Shown: positions 1 to 9,231 of the stretch, piece after piece
Layout: each line of letters opens with the position of its first letter
Numbering within the stretch: position 1 is the first letter of the stretch
NCBI RefSeq assembly: GCF_003254055.1
Contig: NZ_QKZT01000010.1
Location: 139,820-203,819 of the forward strand
Source of the DNA: Algoriphagus chordae
GTDB taxonomy: Bacteria > Bacteroidota > Bacteroidia > Cytophagales > Cyclobacteriaceae
DNA length: 64,000 nucleotides
Direction: 5' to 3'
Translations under genes and position numbers: made by a program
Notes under the pieces: model-generated
What the model was told of the DNA's origin: nothing
Database searches by the model: none
What the model saw: the letters and a program-made list of their open reading frames with translations, nothing else

Positions 1-1391
1 TGAGCTTCATCATATGGTAAACCTGGCTCCCAAAACTTCCACATGAGTGGCGTCATATCCTTGATATGATATGGTGTAAGATCATTTACGCCAATCTCAT
101 CCAGATTCAACACTGCGTAAGGTTTGCTTCCTCCCACGTCCATACCTTTTTCTGCATTGTTTACAGGTTTGTTCCATGGAGGAAAATACAACACCGTATC
201 ACCTTTTGCGATATTGATCTTATTTCCCGGATTGCTAAGATTTGGCACAAAATCAGTAACATCTGTCATGGCATACATTGCTTCTATGAAATTATGCTGG
301 TATCGTGTATCCAACTGCGGATCAAATAGTCGAAACATAGCTGGAGTAGTTATGTGAGTATTTCTTCCTCCTTGGCGGTTGTAATGGCTGGTTCTCCCCA
401 AAGAGCCAGGGATACTTTCAGCGTCCCCACCGAAAATCGAATGGTAATCATTACCTACCTGATACTCACTCGGCTCGTCATCATCACTTCCGTTTGTTAG
501 TATATTATTACTATACTGAACTGAAAAGACTATTTCACCATTTTTATCATTTTGGTCAGCAAAGGTTTCCAGAAGCGGATTTTCAGCACGAAGTGGAAAC
601 AATTTGCGATACTCTGACTCAAGCGGATAAGCGGCTATGATCATGTCTGCATACATTACAGCTTTGTTAAAGTCATCTGCCGTACCACCCAGAGAATTAT
701 TAAAATTCCATCCTCTAGTCAGGTGAACTCTTGCCAAAAGAAACTGTGCAGCTCCTTTTGTGGCCCGGCCATACTCTGTATTACCGTGAGTCGGAAGTAC
801 AGCTTCTGCCTCTTCCAGATCCTTTATGATCTGATCATATACTTGTGCAGAAGGCACTTTAATCACTTCCCTACTTGCAGTAGTGGTTTCCTCTAATGGC
901 ATTGGAATATCACCCCATTGTTGTACAGCATAGAAATAGGCAAGTGATCTAAGAAATTTAGCCTCAGCTACTCTGATAGCTAACACCTCAGGATCTATTC
1001 CCTCTACATCTGCCTGTCTGGAGATCGCAGTATTTGTTCTGGCAATTTGCTTGTACAGCAAATCCCAAAGAGCAGTAGCTGAACCTAAATTAGGGTTAAA
1101 GCGAATATCATATGCATTTAAAGGGCTTCCCTGATTTCCTGACCCTACTTCATCCCAAGCGTTACTAGTAAAAATATCCGTACCCATCAAGACCAAATCA
1201 CGTTCTTTGTGGATTTCTCTTAGCTTAGTATAGTTCGATCTGACTAGGTCCTCAAAACCCTGCGCAGTACTGTAATAATTATCAGTAGTCTGGTAGGACA
1301 ATGGATCTTCTTTTAAGAAGTCATCGCAACTGGTTCCTAGCAGCGCAATAAGGATAAGAACTATAGTATGTTTTTTATTAAATAGCTTCAT
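1..1391 (-). CDS. SusD/RagB-family glycan-binding lipoprotein, 3' end cut by window edge
   Basis: The reverse strand reads open from an ATG at 1391 to the window edge, about 463 codons with no stop. The product starts with a lipoprotein signal (LLGTSC, Cys22), followed by DDFLKEDPLSYQTTDNYY, the usual opening of SusD proteins. A TPR-rich region follows (AEAKFLRSLAYFYAVQQWGD, KGAAQFLLARVHLTRGW). SusD proteins sit on the outer membrane surface, bind oligosaccharides and cap the SusC transporter. The gene lies 32 bp downstream of susC1, so the two form an operon. Only the last roughly 50-100 residues should be missing if the length is typical. Family certain; glycan specificity not readable. Confidence 0.95.
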   Translation of the reverse strand, partial: MKLFNKKHTIVLILIALLGTSCDDFLKEDPLSYQTTDNYYSTAQGFEDLVRSNYTKLREIHKERDLVLMGTDIFTSNAWDEVGSGNQGSPLNAYDIRFNPNLGSATALWDLLYKQIARTNTAISRQADVEGIDPEVLAIRVAEAKFLRSLAYFYAVQQWGDIPMPLEETTTASREVIKVPSAQVYDQIIKDLEEAEAVLPTHGNTEYGRATKGAAQFLLARVHLTRGWNFNNSLGGTADDFNKAVMYADMIIAAYPLESEYRKLFPLRAENPLLETFADQNDKNGEIVFSVQYSNNILTNGSDDDEPSEYQVGNDYHSIFGGDAESIPGSLGRTSHYNRQGGRNTHITTPAMFRLFDPQLDTRYQHNFIEAMYAMTDVTDFVPNLSNPGNKINIAKGDTVLYFPPWNKPVNNAEKGMDVGGSKPYAVLNLDEIGVNDLTPYHIKDMTPLMWKFWEPGLPYDEA

Positions 1392-1423
1392 TTTTTTAAT
1401 TTTTACTGTCCGAAATAAAATGA

Positions 1424-4411
1424 TTAGAAAGAGACATTAACTCCAAACAAATAAGTGGCAGTAGGTAAGCCATCGTTGTAAGTGCTGGAATTAAATTCCG
1501 GATCCATTCCATCAAAATCATAGAAAACAAATGGATTGCTCACCTGTGCATACATTCTGAATTTGCTAAAACCGATTTTATCCAATGCCGTTCTAGGCAG
1601 GGTAAAACCGAAAGTAATGTCGGAGATTCTCACAAAACTTGCATCCTGATATTGGATTGGTGTTCTATAAGGATTTGGCACACCTGGCCCATAATATTCG
1701 TTGGAAGGATTGTCTACTGTCCAATAATTAAGGTTCAAAGCATTATATCTACCAGACCCTACTTCACCCATCGTTCCACTCAACATGCTATTTCTAAACA
1801 TAGCTCCTTGGCTAGTGTAGATTAAGAAAGACAAATCAAAATTGCCATAGGTGAATTTATTTGTCATACCCATAGTCCAATCCGGCTGCTGCGAGCCTAG
1901 TACTCTCCTATCGTCTATACCATCATTTGAAGAAATAACACCATCACCATTTTGATCTACCACCTTCACTGATCCTGGTACCTGACTGTACTCAGCTGCT
2001 TGAGCTTCTTCACTTAATTGCCATATCCCGGCAAACTCATAATCATAAAGAGCTTGTAACGGTTGACCTACAAAAAGTCCTGTAGCGATATCAGCCTGTA
2101 TTCCATCACTGCCAATTGAAACAACTTCGTTTACATTTCTGGCAAAGTTGATATTTGTAAACCACTTGAATTTTTGTGTCACAACGTTCACCGTGTTCAA
2201 GGTCAACTCAACACCTTTATTGGAAACCTCACCAATATTGGTAGTCACACTACTGAATCCGGAAGAGGTCGGAATTTGTTCGTTGTAAATCAAATCCACC
2301 GTATTTCTAAAATACAGTTCCAAAGCTCCTCCAATTCGGTTGTTAAGGAAGCCCATATTTAAACCGATGTTCAGTTCTTTACTTTTTTCCCAGCTTAGAG
2401 ACTTATCAGCCAAGTTTTCTGGTGCAAAACCGAATGCAGGCGAGCCATCAAAATCATAAGGAGTTTTTACTAGTCTGGCCTGCGTACTGTAAGGAGTCAC
2501 TGCACTGTTACCTACATAACCATAACTCACTCTAAGTTTCAAGTCGGAAATGGCACTTACATTTTTGATAAATTCCTCGTCACCCAATCTCCAGGCTACA
2601 GCGGCCGATGGGAAAAAATCCCATTTGTTGCCTTCACTTAGCTGAGAAGCTCCATCCCAACGACCGGTTAGTGTAAGTAGGTACTTGTCTTGGAAACCGT
2701 AGATTACCCTTCCCATGTAGGAAAGCAAAGATCTTTCGGTCAATCTTGTATCCAATTGTGTCGGTCTTCCTGTTCCAAAAGCATACCATAAAGAGTTATA
2801 AGGAATCTCATCCACCGAACTATCCAGTTCTTCAAATCTCTCCTGAAATGTACTTTGTACACCTGTCACAGTGAAATTATGATCACCTAACTGCTTTTTA
2901 TAGGTGATGATATTATCTAAGGTAAAGTTGGAAATATCATCAGTTTGGTAGAATGCTCTAGGTAATCTTGTAGTTGCTCTATCCTTGGTCATAGTACCTC
3001 TGAACTGACCCCATCTTGAATTATTAATTCCAGCGGAAAAAGATGATCGGATAGAAAGGCCTTCGAAAGGAATTATTTCTAAATAAGCATTACCAAAGAA
3101 CGAATTTGATCTGGTTTCATCCTGGAAGTTTTCAGGGTCAATTTCTATAAGTGGACTCAAAACCTGCTTATCATTGATTCCCATCCAAGCAGCATAACCA
3201 TTCCATGAAAAATCCTGGTTTTCATCCGGATTGAGAATATCATCATACAATGCTACGCCGGTAGGACGTGCACGGTAGGCACTCCTCAAGGCTTCATTAG
3301 ATCCTAGCTCTGTTTTTGAAACACTATAATTGGCAGTGAAACCAACATTCAGGAACTTAGTCAACTTACTATCCAAACTTCCTTTGATGTTGTATCGCTG
3401 GAATTTCGTGTTTTGTAAGGCTCCTCCTTCATTCAAGTATCCACCAGAAAAATGGTAGTTAGTATTATCACTTCCACCACCTACTGATAATGAATGATTT
3501 GTTTGAAGAGCCGTTTGGGAAATTTGATCAATCCAATTTGTACTGTTACCAGAATTTACCAAGTCTAACTCCGTCGAAGTGAAAGGTAACGATTGAGTGT
3601 AGCCATTCAACTGACGATCAGTCACACTAGCCTGATAAAATTCCTGTGCATTCATCAAATCAGGCAAGTGGGCAGGTGTCTTTACCCCTACATAACCATC
3701 ATACGTTACCACTGGTTTACCTTTGGTTCCTCTTTTGGTAGAAATAATGATCACCCCATTTGCTCCTCTGGACCCGTAAATAGCTGTAGATGAAGCATCC
3801 TTTAGAATATCCATAGACTGGATATCTGCTGGGTTAAGTGCATTAATATCACCGCCCATTACCCCGTCAATTACGATGAGTGGCTCATTGCTATAATCAA
3901 TTGAACTTAAGCCTCGAATATTAATATTGTACCCAGCTCCAGGTCGACTGTTCTGCTTAGTCACTATCACTCCAGCAGCTTGACCCTGAATGGCTTTGGC
4001 AGCCTGAACTGGGTTTGCTCGCACGATGTCATCTGACTCCACCGAGCCTATGGCTCCTGTCACATCTTTCTTTTCTACCTCACCGTAGCCGATGACGACT
4101 ACTTCTTCCATGCCTGTAACATCGAACTCCAAAGCCAAATTAATCACGGTCTGGTTACCTACCGATATTTCTTGGGTGAGAAAGCCAATCGAGCTAAATA
4201 CCAAAACTGCATCTGGGCCAGATACCTGCAAGGTATAGCGCCCATCTATATCAGTTACTGCCCCTCCTGTGGTCCCTTTAATAAGGATGTTTACTCCTGG
4301 AATTGGGAAATTTGAATCATCGGTCACAAGGCCCGATATTTTTGTCTGTGCATAGGACATAGTAAACATGCCTAGCAATAGAAGAATCATAATGGGTTTA
4401 CGTTTTTTCAT
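1424..4411 (-). CDS. SusC/RagA-family TonB-dependent outer-membrane transporter (SusC1)
   Basis: The 995-residue protein has a signal peptide ending near TMSYAQ (residue 22). Next comes a CarboxypepD-regulatory-like domain (about 24-100), a TonB-box-like stretch EEVVVIGYGEVEKKDVTGAI (about 101-120), a plug domain (about 120-225) and a long beta-barrel ending in the aromatic residue typical of outer-membrane proteins. It imports oligosaccharides into the periplasm using TonB energy. It precedes its SusD partner (32 bp gap). No ECF sigma/anti-sigma pair is next to it, so it should be controlled by another regulator. The locus context suggests a galactan or sulfated-glycan substrate, but this is inference. 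Confidence 0.96.
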   Translation of the reverse strand: MKKRKPIMILLLLGMFTMSYAQTKISGLVTDDSNFPIPGVNILIKGTTGGAVTDIDGRYTLQVSGPDAVLVFSSIGFLTQEISVGNQTVINLALEFDVTGMEEVVVIGYGEVEKKDVTGAIGSVESDDIVRANPVQAAKAIQGQAAGVIVTKQNSRPGAGYNINIRGLSSIDYSNEPLIVIDGVMGGDINALNPADIQSMDILKDASSTAIYGSRGANGVIIISTKRGTKGKPVVTYDGYVGVKTPAHLPDLMNAQEFYQASVTDRQLNGYTQSLPFTSTELDLVNSGNSTNWIDQISQTALQTNHSLSVGGGSDNTNYHFSGGYLNEGGALQNTKFQRYNIKGSLDSKLTKFLNVGFTANYSVSKTELGSNEALRSAYRARPTGVALYDDILNPDENQDFSWNGYAAWMGINDKQVLSPLIEIDPENFQDETRSNSFFGNAYLEIIPFEGLSIRSSFSAGINNSRWGQFRGTMTKDRATTRLPRAFYQTDDISNFTLDNIITYKKQLGDHNFTVTGVQSTFQERFEELDSSVDEIPYNSLWYAFGTGRPTQLDTRLTERSLLSYMGRVIYGFQDKYLLTLTGRWDGASQLSEGNKWDFFPSAAVAWRLGDEEFIKNVSAISDLKLRVSYGYVGNSAVTPYSTQARLVKTPYDFDGSPAFGFAPENLADKSLSWEKSKELNIGLNMGFLNNRIGGALELYFRNTVDLIYNEQIPTSSGFSSVTTNIGEVSNKGVELTLNTVNVVTQKFKWFTNINFARNVNEVVSIGSDGIQADIATGLFVGQPLQALYDYEFAGIWQLSEEAQAAEYSQVPGSVKVVDQNGDGVISSNDGIDDRRVLGSQQPDWTMGMTNKFTYGNFDLSFLIYTSQGAMFRNSMLSGTMGEVGSGRYNALNLNYWTVDNPSNEYYGPGVPNPYRTPIQYQDASFVRISDITFGFTLPRTALDKIGFSKFRMYAQVSNPFVFYDFDGMDPEFNSSTYNDGLPTATYLFGVNVSF

Positions 4412-5021
4412 AAGTATGATTTTAGTTTTACAAACATTCCACCGTAGTGAACACCGTGAAATAAGAGTAATTGCAGCTCTTGAGAATGGATTTTTTGTTC
4501 AAAAACATGGATGGAAGCTGTCTATTATCAAAAAATCACATAAAACACATGGATCACAGCACTTTTAAGGCTCTTTCTATTGGAGAACAGTATTTTTTTA
4601 GAACTGAATGGAGAATAATTAGAGAAACTGAGAATCTATGAGCATTATCATAGTAAGTAAAACCCAGTAAGCTGATGCCAATTCATGACTATTCCTATCC
4701 ATGAAGCGAACCCTGAGCTGGCTACTCATACCAAAAAGTATAGCTCGTACCAGTTTTTAAATGGTAAGAACTGGAGAATCACATCTTCCTAAGCCTATAA
4801 CGGCTTGATTGTTTTAAAGGCAAGTAATTGCATCTAAGCATTTGCCGCAAAACTTAAGAGGATTAAGTTTAACCAAGGAACTCCAAAAAAAGCATATGAT
4901 TGAGATATCTGGCTGTCCCGATAGCGGGGAGCGAAGATGCCTGCCCCTCCTCGAATTTACCAAATCCTATGATGCACTTGTTACTATACTGTTAGAAAAG
5001 CAGATATACTAAAAAAATAAG
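4412..5021. other. 610-bp intergenic region upstream of susC1
   Basis: No protein-like reading frame was found. It holds the leader and promoter side of susC1 (see the 4486-4510 element), a GTGAACAC-type repeat at 4439-4458, an imperfect hairpin at 4750-4774 with arms CCAGTTTTTA and TAAGAACTGG, and a small CCCG/CGGG hairpin near 4917-4928. The long AT-rich stretch between looks like eroded sequence. No terminator with a clear T-tract was seen after the DUF1080 gene. Confidence 0.6.
4486..4510 (-). promoter_or_regulatory. 25-bp element shared with the DUF1080 upstream region
   Basis: On the plus strand this reads ATGGATT, a short variable stretch, then TCAAAAACATGG. It matches 6481-6505 at 22 of 25 positions. 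Both copies lie in the same orientation, about 65-90 bp upstream of the start codon of a minus-strand gene (susC1 and DUF1080). Shared position and orientation suggest a common promoter or operator; the regulator is unknown. Confidence 0.5.
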
Positions 5022-6416
5022 CTACCTACCTGTAGTACTAGCTAGAGGGCGAATTTTAATGTTTCTAAATGACACTAAATCACCATGATCCTGTAAGAGT
5101 ATTTGCCCCCTGTCCAACTCACCAAAATCCTTCCATTTTACATACTTACTCTCAGCAACCAGCTTTCTATATTCCGAGCTTTTTCGTTCATATTCTAAAA
5201 CTTTGACGCCATTAAGCCAATGCTCAACATGATTATTTATAGATTTAATAGATGCTGTATTCCACTCGCCAACTGGTTTAATAGGCTTGTCGGTATCCGC
5301 CTGAATCAAATCATATAGACAGGCTACAGTTCTACTTCCTTCATGAGATCCCAATTTAGCATCTGGGTGCAGCTCATCATCCAAAATCTGATATTCCAAA
5401 CCGGTCGTAGCTCCTGGCCCCTTATTGATCTCGGTATCTACATAATATTTGATACCGCTATTGCCTCCAGGCGTTACCTTAAAGTCCAAAGACAGTTCAA
5501 AATCTCCATATAAAGTTTCTGTCACTATATCACCGCCAGCTCTGTCACTCGCATTTTCGCCTGCTAGAATAGACAAAACTCCATCTTCAATTACCCAGCC
5601 TTTTTCGGGAAAACCATCCATTTTTGCTCCTCTCCAGCCCTTGCCTGTTTTGCCATCCCATAGTAATTCCCATCCATTTTTGGCTTCATCGATGGTTAAA
5701 TTATTCATAGTCAGAACTGGCTCCAATGGAGACTTAGTTGAATACTTGTCCAAACTATCGATAAGAATTCGAATATTCTTCCAAACTATGTTGGTTCCTT
5801 CTTTCTTGTCATCACCGATGCTATGCACTTGCAGCGCGATAAACCCAGTGGCAGTTTTATCATCAATAAGGAAAGCCGCCGGAACGCCATTGATCCATGT
5901 TTTGATAGTATCAGCTATGGCTTCAATTCTGTAATGGTTCCAATCATTCTGTTTGAAGGCTTTTTGTGCTTCAGGATTATCATCCAGAGTAACCAGCCAT
6001 CCCCTTCTAGCTTCGTCAAATATTCCCGCACTCCAGGCTCTTTCTGAGGGATCAATTTCTATCTGGTAGCCATGTACCCTTCCGTTGCGATACTGCTCTA
6101 AACTATTGCTTCTGATTTGGATGCCCGAGTTCATCGAAGGATCAACCTTGTAATCCAGTTCCAAAATAAAATCACCGTACAGCTTATCAGTCCTCAAAAA
6201 AGTATTGCCCGTATTTCTCACCGTTGTCCCTACGATGGCTCCATCCTCCGCTTTATAGGTCGCCTCTCCTCCTACTATATGCCAGCCCTCCAGAGTTTCT
6301 CCATCAAATAATTCAATCCAGGGAGTTTGATCATTATTCTCCCCAACACAGGCAAGTAGACTTGCAGCAACCAAAAATGCACAAATAGTCTTTAGTCCCT
6401 TAATTTTAATCTTCAT
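5022..6416 (-). CDS. Tandem DUF1080 (3-keto-disaccharide hydrolase-like) lipoprotein
   Basis: Two DUF1080 beta-sandwich domains are visible. The first starts at IELFDGETLEGWHIVGGEA, the second at WELLWDGKTGKGWRGAKMDG; each carries the family's DFILELDYKV/DFELSLDFKV and NSGIQIR/NSGIKYY signatures. I chose the ATG at 6416 because the longer frame begins with GTG and would bury the lipobox; from 6416 the signal reads AASLLAC with Cys23. DUF1080 proteins are annotated as 3-keto-disaccharide hydrolases, and some act on keto-glycosides made by oxidoreductases. It is expected on a periplasmic or outer membrane face. No Gfo/Idh/MocA oxidase is nearby, so the source of a keto-sugar is open. Single-domain forms are commoner. 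Confidence 0.88.
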   Translation of the reverse strand: MKIKIKGLKTICAFLVAASLLACVGENNDQTPWIELFDGETLEGWHIVGGEATYKAEDGAIVGTTVRNTGNTFLRTDKLYGDFILELDYKVDPSMNSGIQIRSNSLEQYRNGRVHGYQIEIDPSERAWSAGIFDEARRGWLVTLDDNPEAQKAFKQNDWNHYRIEAIADTIKTWINGVPAAFLIDDKTATGFIALQVHSIGDDKKEGTNIVWKNIRILIDSLDKYSTKSPLEPVLTMNNLTIDEAKNGWELLWDGKTGKGWRGAKMDGFPEKGWVIEDGVLSILAGENASDRAGGDIVTETLYGDFELSLDFKVTPGGNSGIKYYVDTEINKGPGATTGLEYQILDDELHPDAKLGSHEGSRTVACLYDLIQADTDKPIKPVGEWNTASIKSINNHVEHWLNGVKVLEYERKSSEYRKLVAESKYVKWKDFGELDRGQILLQDHGDLVSFRNIKIRPLASTTGR

Positions 6417-6480
6417 GTGATTGAATAATTTTTTGAAGTGGTGTAGTCTCACAAACTTAACATGTTCCCGACAAGCTCCT

Positions 6481-6505
6481 ATGGATTATTTACTCAAAAA
6501 CATGG
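6481..6505 (-). promoter_or_regulatory. 25-bp element upstream of the DUF1080 gene
   Basis: Second copy of the element at 4486-4510 (22 of 25 identical, shared core TCAAAAACATGG), ending about 65 bp before the DUF1080 start at 6416. The match suggests the DUF1080 gene and susC1 are co-regulated although about 600 bp separate them. Confidence 0.5.
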
Positions 6506-6599
6506 TCATATCTGTAGAAAGACATAATTCAGTCGAGAATAAATCAAATACAACTTATAGTCCTCCTGAAACGAGATTGTTGTTAGAAATTTAGTATTT

Positions 6600-7610
6600 C
6601 TAAAAGCTAGAAGATGCACGTATTTTAAGTTCTGCTTCAACGACAACATCCCGGCTTTCAGCATTAAAATCTTTGATTTTCTCTAAAACCAAACGAGCTG
6701 CCTCCTCCCCCATTTGGACAAGCGGAGGCTCCACGCTACTCAATTGCGGATATACCATCGTAGCCAACTCGGTACCTGAAAAGCTTGTCACGGACACCTC
6801 TTCGGGAATCAGGATACCTGCTTCTAAGAGAAAATTCATTGCTCCAATAGCCAAGGTGTCTGTAAACGCAAAAATTGCATCAAACTCAACTTGCGTTTCT
6901 CTAAGGCTTTTTATGGCTTTTTTCCCGTCTTCAAAGCCTAAACCTCCAGCTTCAATAAGTAGACTTGGATCATAAATACCGTGTTTTTTCATTACCTCGA
7001 TATAGCCTTTCGCTCTTTCTCCAGAACTCCTGAGAGTCGGCGGTCCCATGATATGAACGATTTTTTTTCTACCAGTAGCAACTAAGTGTTCTATCATGGC
7101 AGTTGCATACAAAGGATTGTCTAATCTCACCTTCGACACATTCAAACTATCATTAGGCATTCTGTCGAAAAAAATCAGCGGGATTCCTTGATCTAACAGC
7201 TGCTGGTAGATGTCAGAGTTTTTGGTTTCATCACATAGATTGATAATGATTCCATCCACATTGAACTCCTCCAAAAGCAAGAGATTCTCCCGTTCTCGCT
7301 GCGGATCCTCATCGCACTCAGTGATGATCACTCGATAGCCCAAAGGGTATAGAACTTCCTGGATCCCACGCAAAACTTTGGCGGAAAATGGAGTGACCAT
7401 TTCGGGAACTACTAATCCTATATTCTTGGATTGACCATACTTCAAACTCGTTGCAGCAGAATTACGACGGTAGCCAAGTTCCTTTGCAGCTTCCAATACT
7501 TTCTTCTTTGTTTCCCAATGAATGTTCTTGTCGTTCAGCAAAGCTCTTGAGACTGTCGAGGTCGAGAGAAGCAGATGCTTTGCCAAATCTTTTACGGTTA
7601 CCCTTTTCAT
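6600..7610 (-). CDS. LacI-family transcriptional regulator of the polyol operon
   Basis: The true start is taken at the ATG at 7610 (MKRVTVKDLAKHLLLSTSTV); the frame is open further upstream but that part is not LacI-like and overlaps the operator. Residues 2-46 form the LacI helix-turn-helix (VTVKDLAKHL, STSTVSRALL), followed by the hinge helix and a periplasmic-binding-protein-like effector domain (GLVVPEM, DGIIINL, FFDRMPND, FAFTDTLAIGAMNFL). The gene is divergent from the polyol 2-dehydrogenase gene, and a double LacI-type operator lies between them at 7654-7689. It most likely represses the 7765-11541 operon, and perhaps itself, until a polyol or its ketose binds. The effector is inferred. 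Confidence 0.93.
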   Translation of the reverse strand: MKRVTVKDLAKHLLLSTSTVSRALLNDKNIHWETKKKVLEAAKELGYRRNSAATSLKYGQSKNIGLVVPEMVTPFSAKVLRGIQEVLYPLGYRVIITECDEDPQRERENLLLLEEFNVDGIIINLCDETKNSDIYQQLLDQGIPLIFFDRMPNDSLNVSKVRLDNPLYATAMIEHLVATGRKKIVHIMGPPTLRSSGERAKGYIEVMKKHGIYDPSLLIEAGGLGFEDGKKAIKSLRETQVEFDAIFAFTDTLAIGAMNFLLEAGILIPEEVSVTSFSGTELATMVYPQLSSVEPPLVQMGEEAARLVLEKIKDFNAESRDVVVEAELKIRASSSF

Positions 7611-7653
7611 AAAATTGCATTGGTAGTAACCAAAAATAATAAAAATTAACCCA

Positions 7654-7689
7654 CTGGGAACGTTACCAAAATTTTGGTAGCGTTCCCAG
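7654..7689. promoter_or_regulatory. Paired LacI-type operator (36-bp near-perfect palindrome)
   Basis: The 36 bp are palindromic except for one base pair. They resolve into two 12-bp sites, GGGAACGTTACC (7656-7667) and GGTAGCGTTCCC (7676-7687), each with the central CG typical of LacI-family operators and each the near-mirror of the other. They are joined by AAAATTTT. The two centres are 20 bp apart, about two helical turns, so two dimers could bind the same DNA face. The site lies in the 154-bp gap between the LacI gene and the divergent polyol operon. Confidence 0.75.
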
Positions 7690-7734
7690 CCCATTTTTTT
7701 GTACCAAAAAGTGCCAAGCAATAGTGTAATAGTA

Positions 7735-7742
7735 TATGTTTG
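7735..7742 (+). promoter_or_regulatory. Candidate Bacteroidota -7 element for the polyol operon
   Basis: TATGTTTG fits the Bacteroidota -7 consensus TAnnTTTG exactly and lies 22 bp before the dehydrogenase start, downstream of the LacI operator. No TTTG was seen at the expected 19-21 bp spacing upstream, so only half of the promoter is recognisable. Confidence 0.35.
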
Positions 7743-7764
7743 AACCAGTTAATAAACAATTAGC

Positions 7765-9207
7765 ATGGTATTAGAAAACAATAAGTACACCCAAAATGAT
7801 TGCACTTCTAGAATTTTACACATTGGAGTCGGCAACTTTCACAGAGCTCACCAAGCATTTTACACCCACTTACTTTTAAAAAATGGAGGCGCAAATAACT
7901 GGGCGATCTGTGGAGTGGGAATGTTGAAATCAGATGAAGTTTTATTCGAAAAGCTTCGAGCTCAGGACCTGAATTACACACTTACAGTCTGTGGCAGAAC
8001 AGGCAAAAATGAGAAGCACCTGATCAGCTCTATCCAGGAGTTAATATTGGCTTTTCAGCAGCCAGAACTTGTACTTGCTAAAATAGCTGATCCAGCCACT
8101 AAGATTATTTCCTTGACCATCACCGAAGGCGGTTACAACTTGGACAAGTCCACGAACGAATTTATCCTGGACGATCCTCAAATTGCATTTGACCTTGCAC
8201 ATCCATCAACTCCCAAAACTGTATTTGGTTTCGTCGCTGAAGGTCTCCGCCAGAGAAGGGCAAGTGGATCTGGTGGAATCACCATACTTTCCTGTGACAA
8301 CCTGCAGCACAATGGGAATACTGCCAAAGCAGCCTTTATGTCTTTTATTATTGCTCAAGATAAAGATCTTAGCCTTTGGGTAGAGAAAAATGTAAGCTTC
8401 CCAAACAGCATGGTTGATAGAATTACACCTGCTACTACAGCTGAGGATGTGGAACGACTAAACGAGGGAAGTGAATTCAGAGATGAGGCTCCAGTTTATT
8501 GTGAGGATTTTATCCAATGGGTTATTGAGGATGATTTCGTTGCAGGAAGACCCGCTTGGGAGACTGTAGGAGTACAGTTTACAGATGATGTTACAGCATT
8601 TGAGAACATGAAACTAAGCCTACTCAACGCTTCACATACCCTACTCTCCTATCCTTCTTTTCTTTTGGGTTATAGAAAAGTGGATGAGGCAATGGCAGAT
8701 GAAGATATTGTGAGATTTGTACGCGAGTTTATGGACACTGATATTACGCCTAATGTTCCTGCCCCTGCCGGAATAGACTTGGAAGAATATAAGCAAACAC
8801 TAATTGAACGCTTCGCCAATAAAGCAGTGAGTGATCAGCTAAGTAGACTATGCTTTGATGGACTGTCCAAGTTTCCGGTTTATATCATGCCCAACTTGGC
8901 CAAAATGATAGCCAACCAGCAAAATCTTAAACGTGTGGCATTTTTGATTGCTAACTACAGGCATTACCTCAAATATCAGGAAGACGATAAACAGGTATCA
9001 TTCCAATTTGCTGAGCCATGGATAACTTCCGTTGACAAGGAGCTGATAGCAAGTGAAGACCCAATCAATTTCTTAGGGATATCTGCTTTCAAAAGCATAC
9101 CGCTTACGACGCATAATGAATTTATAAGCCCGTACCTAGAGTATGTAGACAGCATTAAAAAGTTTGGGACCAGAGTGACTCTTCAGGCCATCCTATCTAA
9201 TTGCTAG
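7765..9207 (+). CDS. Mannitol 2-dehydrogenase-type polyol dehydrogenase
   Basis: This 480-residue protein is a long-chain polyol-specific dehydrogenase that oxidises mannitol (or a related hexitol/pentitol) to a ketose with NAD. The N-terminal nucleotide-binding motif reads LHIGVGNFHRAHQAFY (about 18-34). TITEGGYN is near residue 115. The catalytic cluster KLSLLNASH (about 283-291) keeps the family Lys-(x4)-Asn-(x2)-His spacing. It is the first gene of an operon with a sugar permease (24-bp gap) and a fructokinase; dehydrogenase plus fructokinase implies polyol to fructose to fructose-6-phosphate. The closest alternatives are arabinitol dehydrogenase or fructuronate reductase, and the fructokinase argues against the latter. 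Confidence 0.88.
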   Translation: MVLENNKYTQNDCTSRILHIGVGNFHRAHQAFYTHLLLKNGGANNWAICGVGMLKSDEVLFEKLRAQDLNYTLTVCGRTGKNEKHLISSIQELILAFQQPELVLAKIADPATKIISLTITEGGYNLDKSTNEFILDDPQIAFDLAHPSTPKTVFGFVAEGLRQRRASGSGGITILSCDNLQHNGNTAKAAFMSFIIAQDKDLSLWVEKNVSFPNSMVDRITPATTAEDVERLNEGSEFRDEAPVYCEDFIQWVIEDDFVAGRPAWETVGVQFTDDVTAFENMKLSLLNASHTLLSYPSFLLGYRKVDEAMADEDIVRFVREFMDTDITPNVPAPAGIDLEEYKQTLIERFANKAVSDQLSRLCFDGLSKFPVYIMPNLAKMIANQQNLKRVAFLIANYRHYLKYQEDDKQVSFQFAEPWITSVDKELIASEDPINFLGISAFKSIPLTTHNEFISPYLEYVDSIKKFGTRVTLQAILSNC

Positions 9208-9231
9208 TCTTCATTCTTCTTTAACAACATC

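Noticed and set aside
66..357. Two overlapping plus-strand frames of 77-87 codons
   Set aside because: They are antisense to the truncated SusD gene, which reads open across the whole region with clear family motifs.
4750..4774. Hairpin upstream of susC1 as terminator or riboswitch
   Set aside because: One mismatch, no T-tract and no recognised aptamer; too weak to call.
7611..7721. 37 extra residues in front of the LacI protein
   Set aside because: They overlap the palindromic operator, are not LacI-like, and the ATG at 7610 places the HTH at the normal position.
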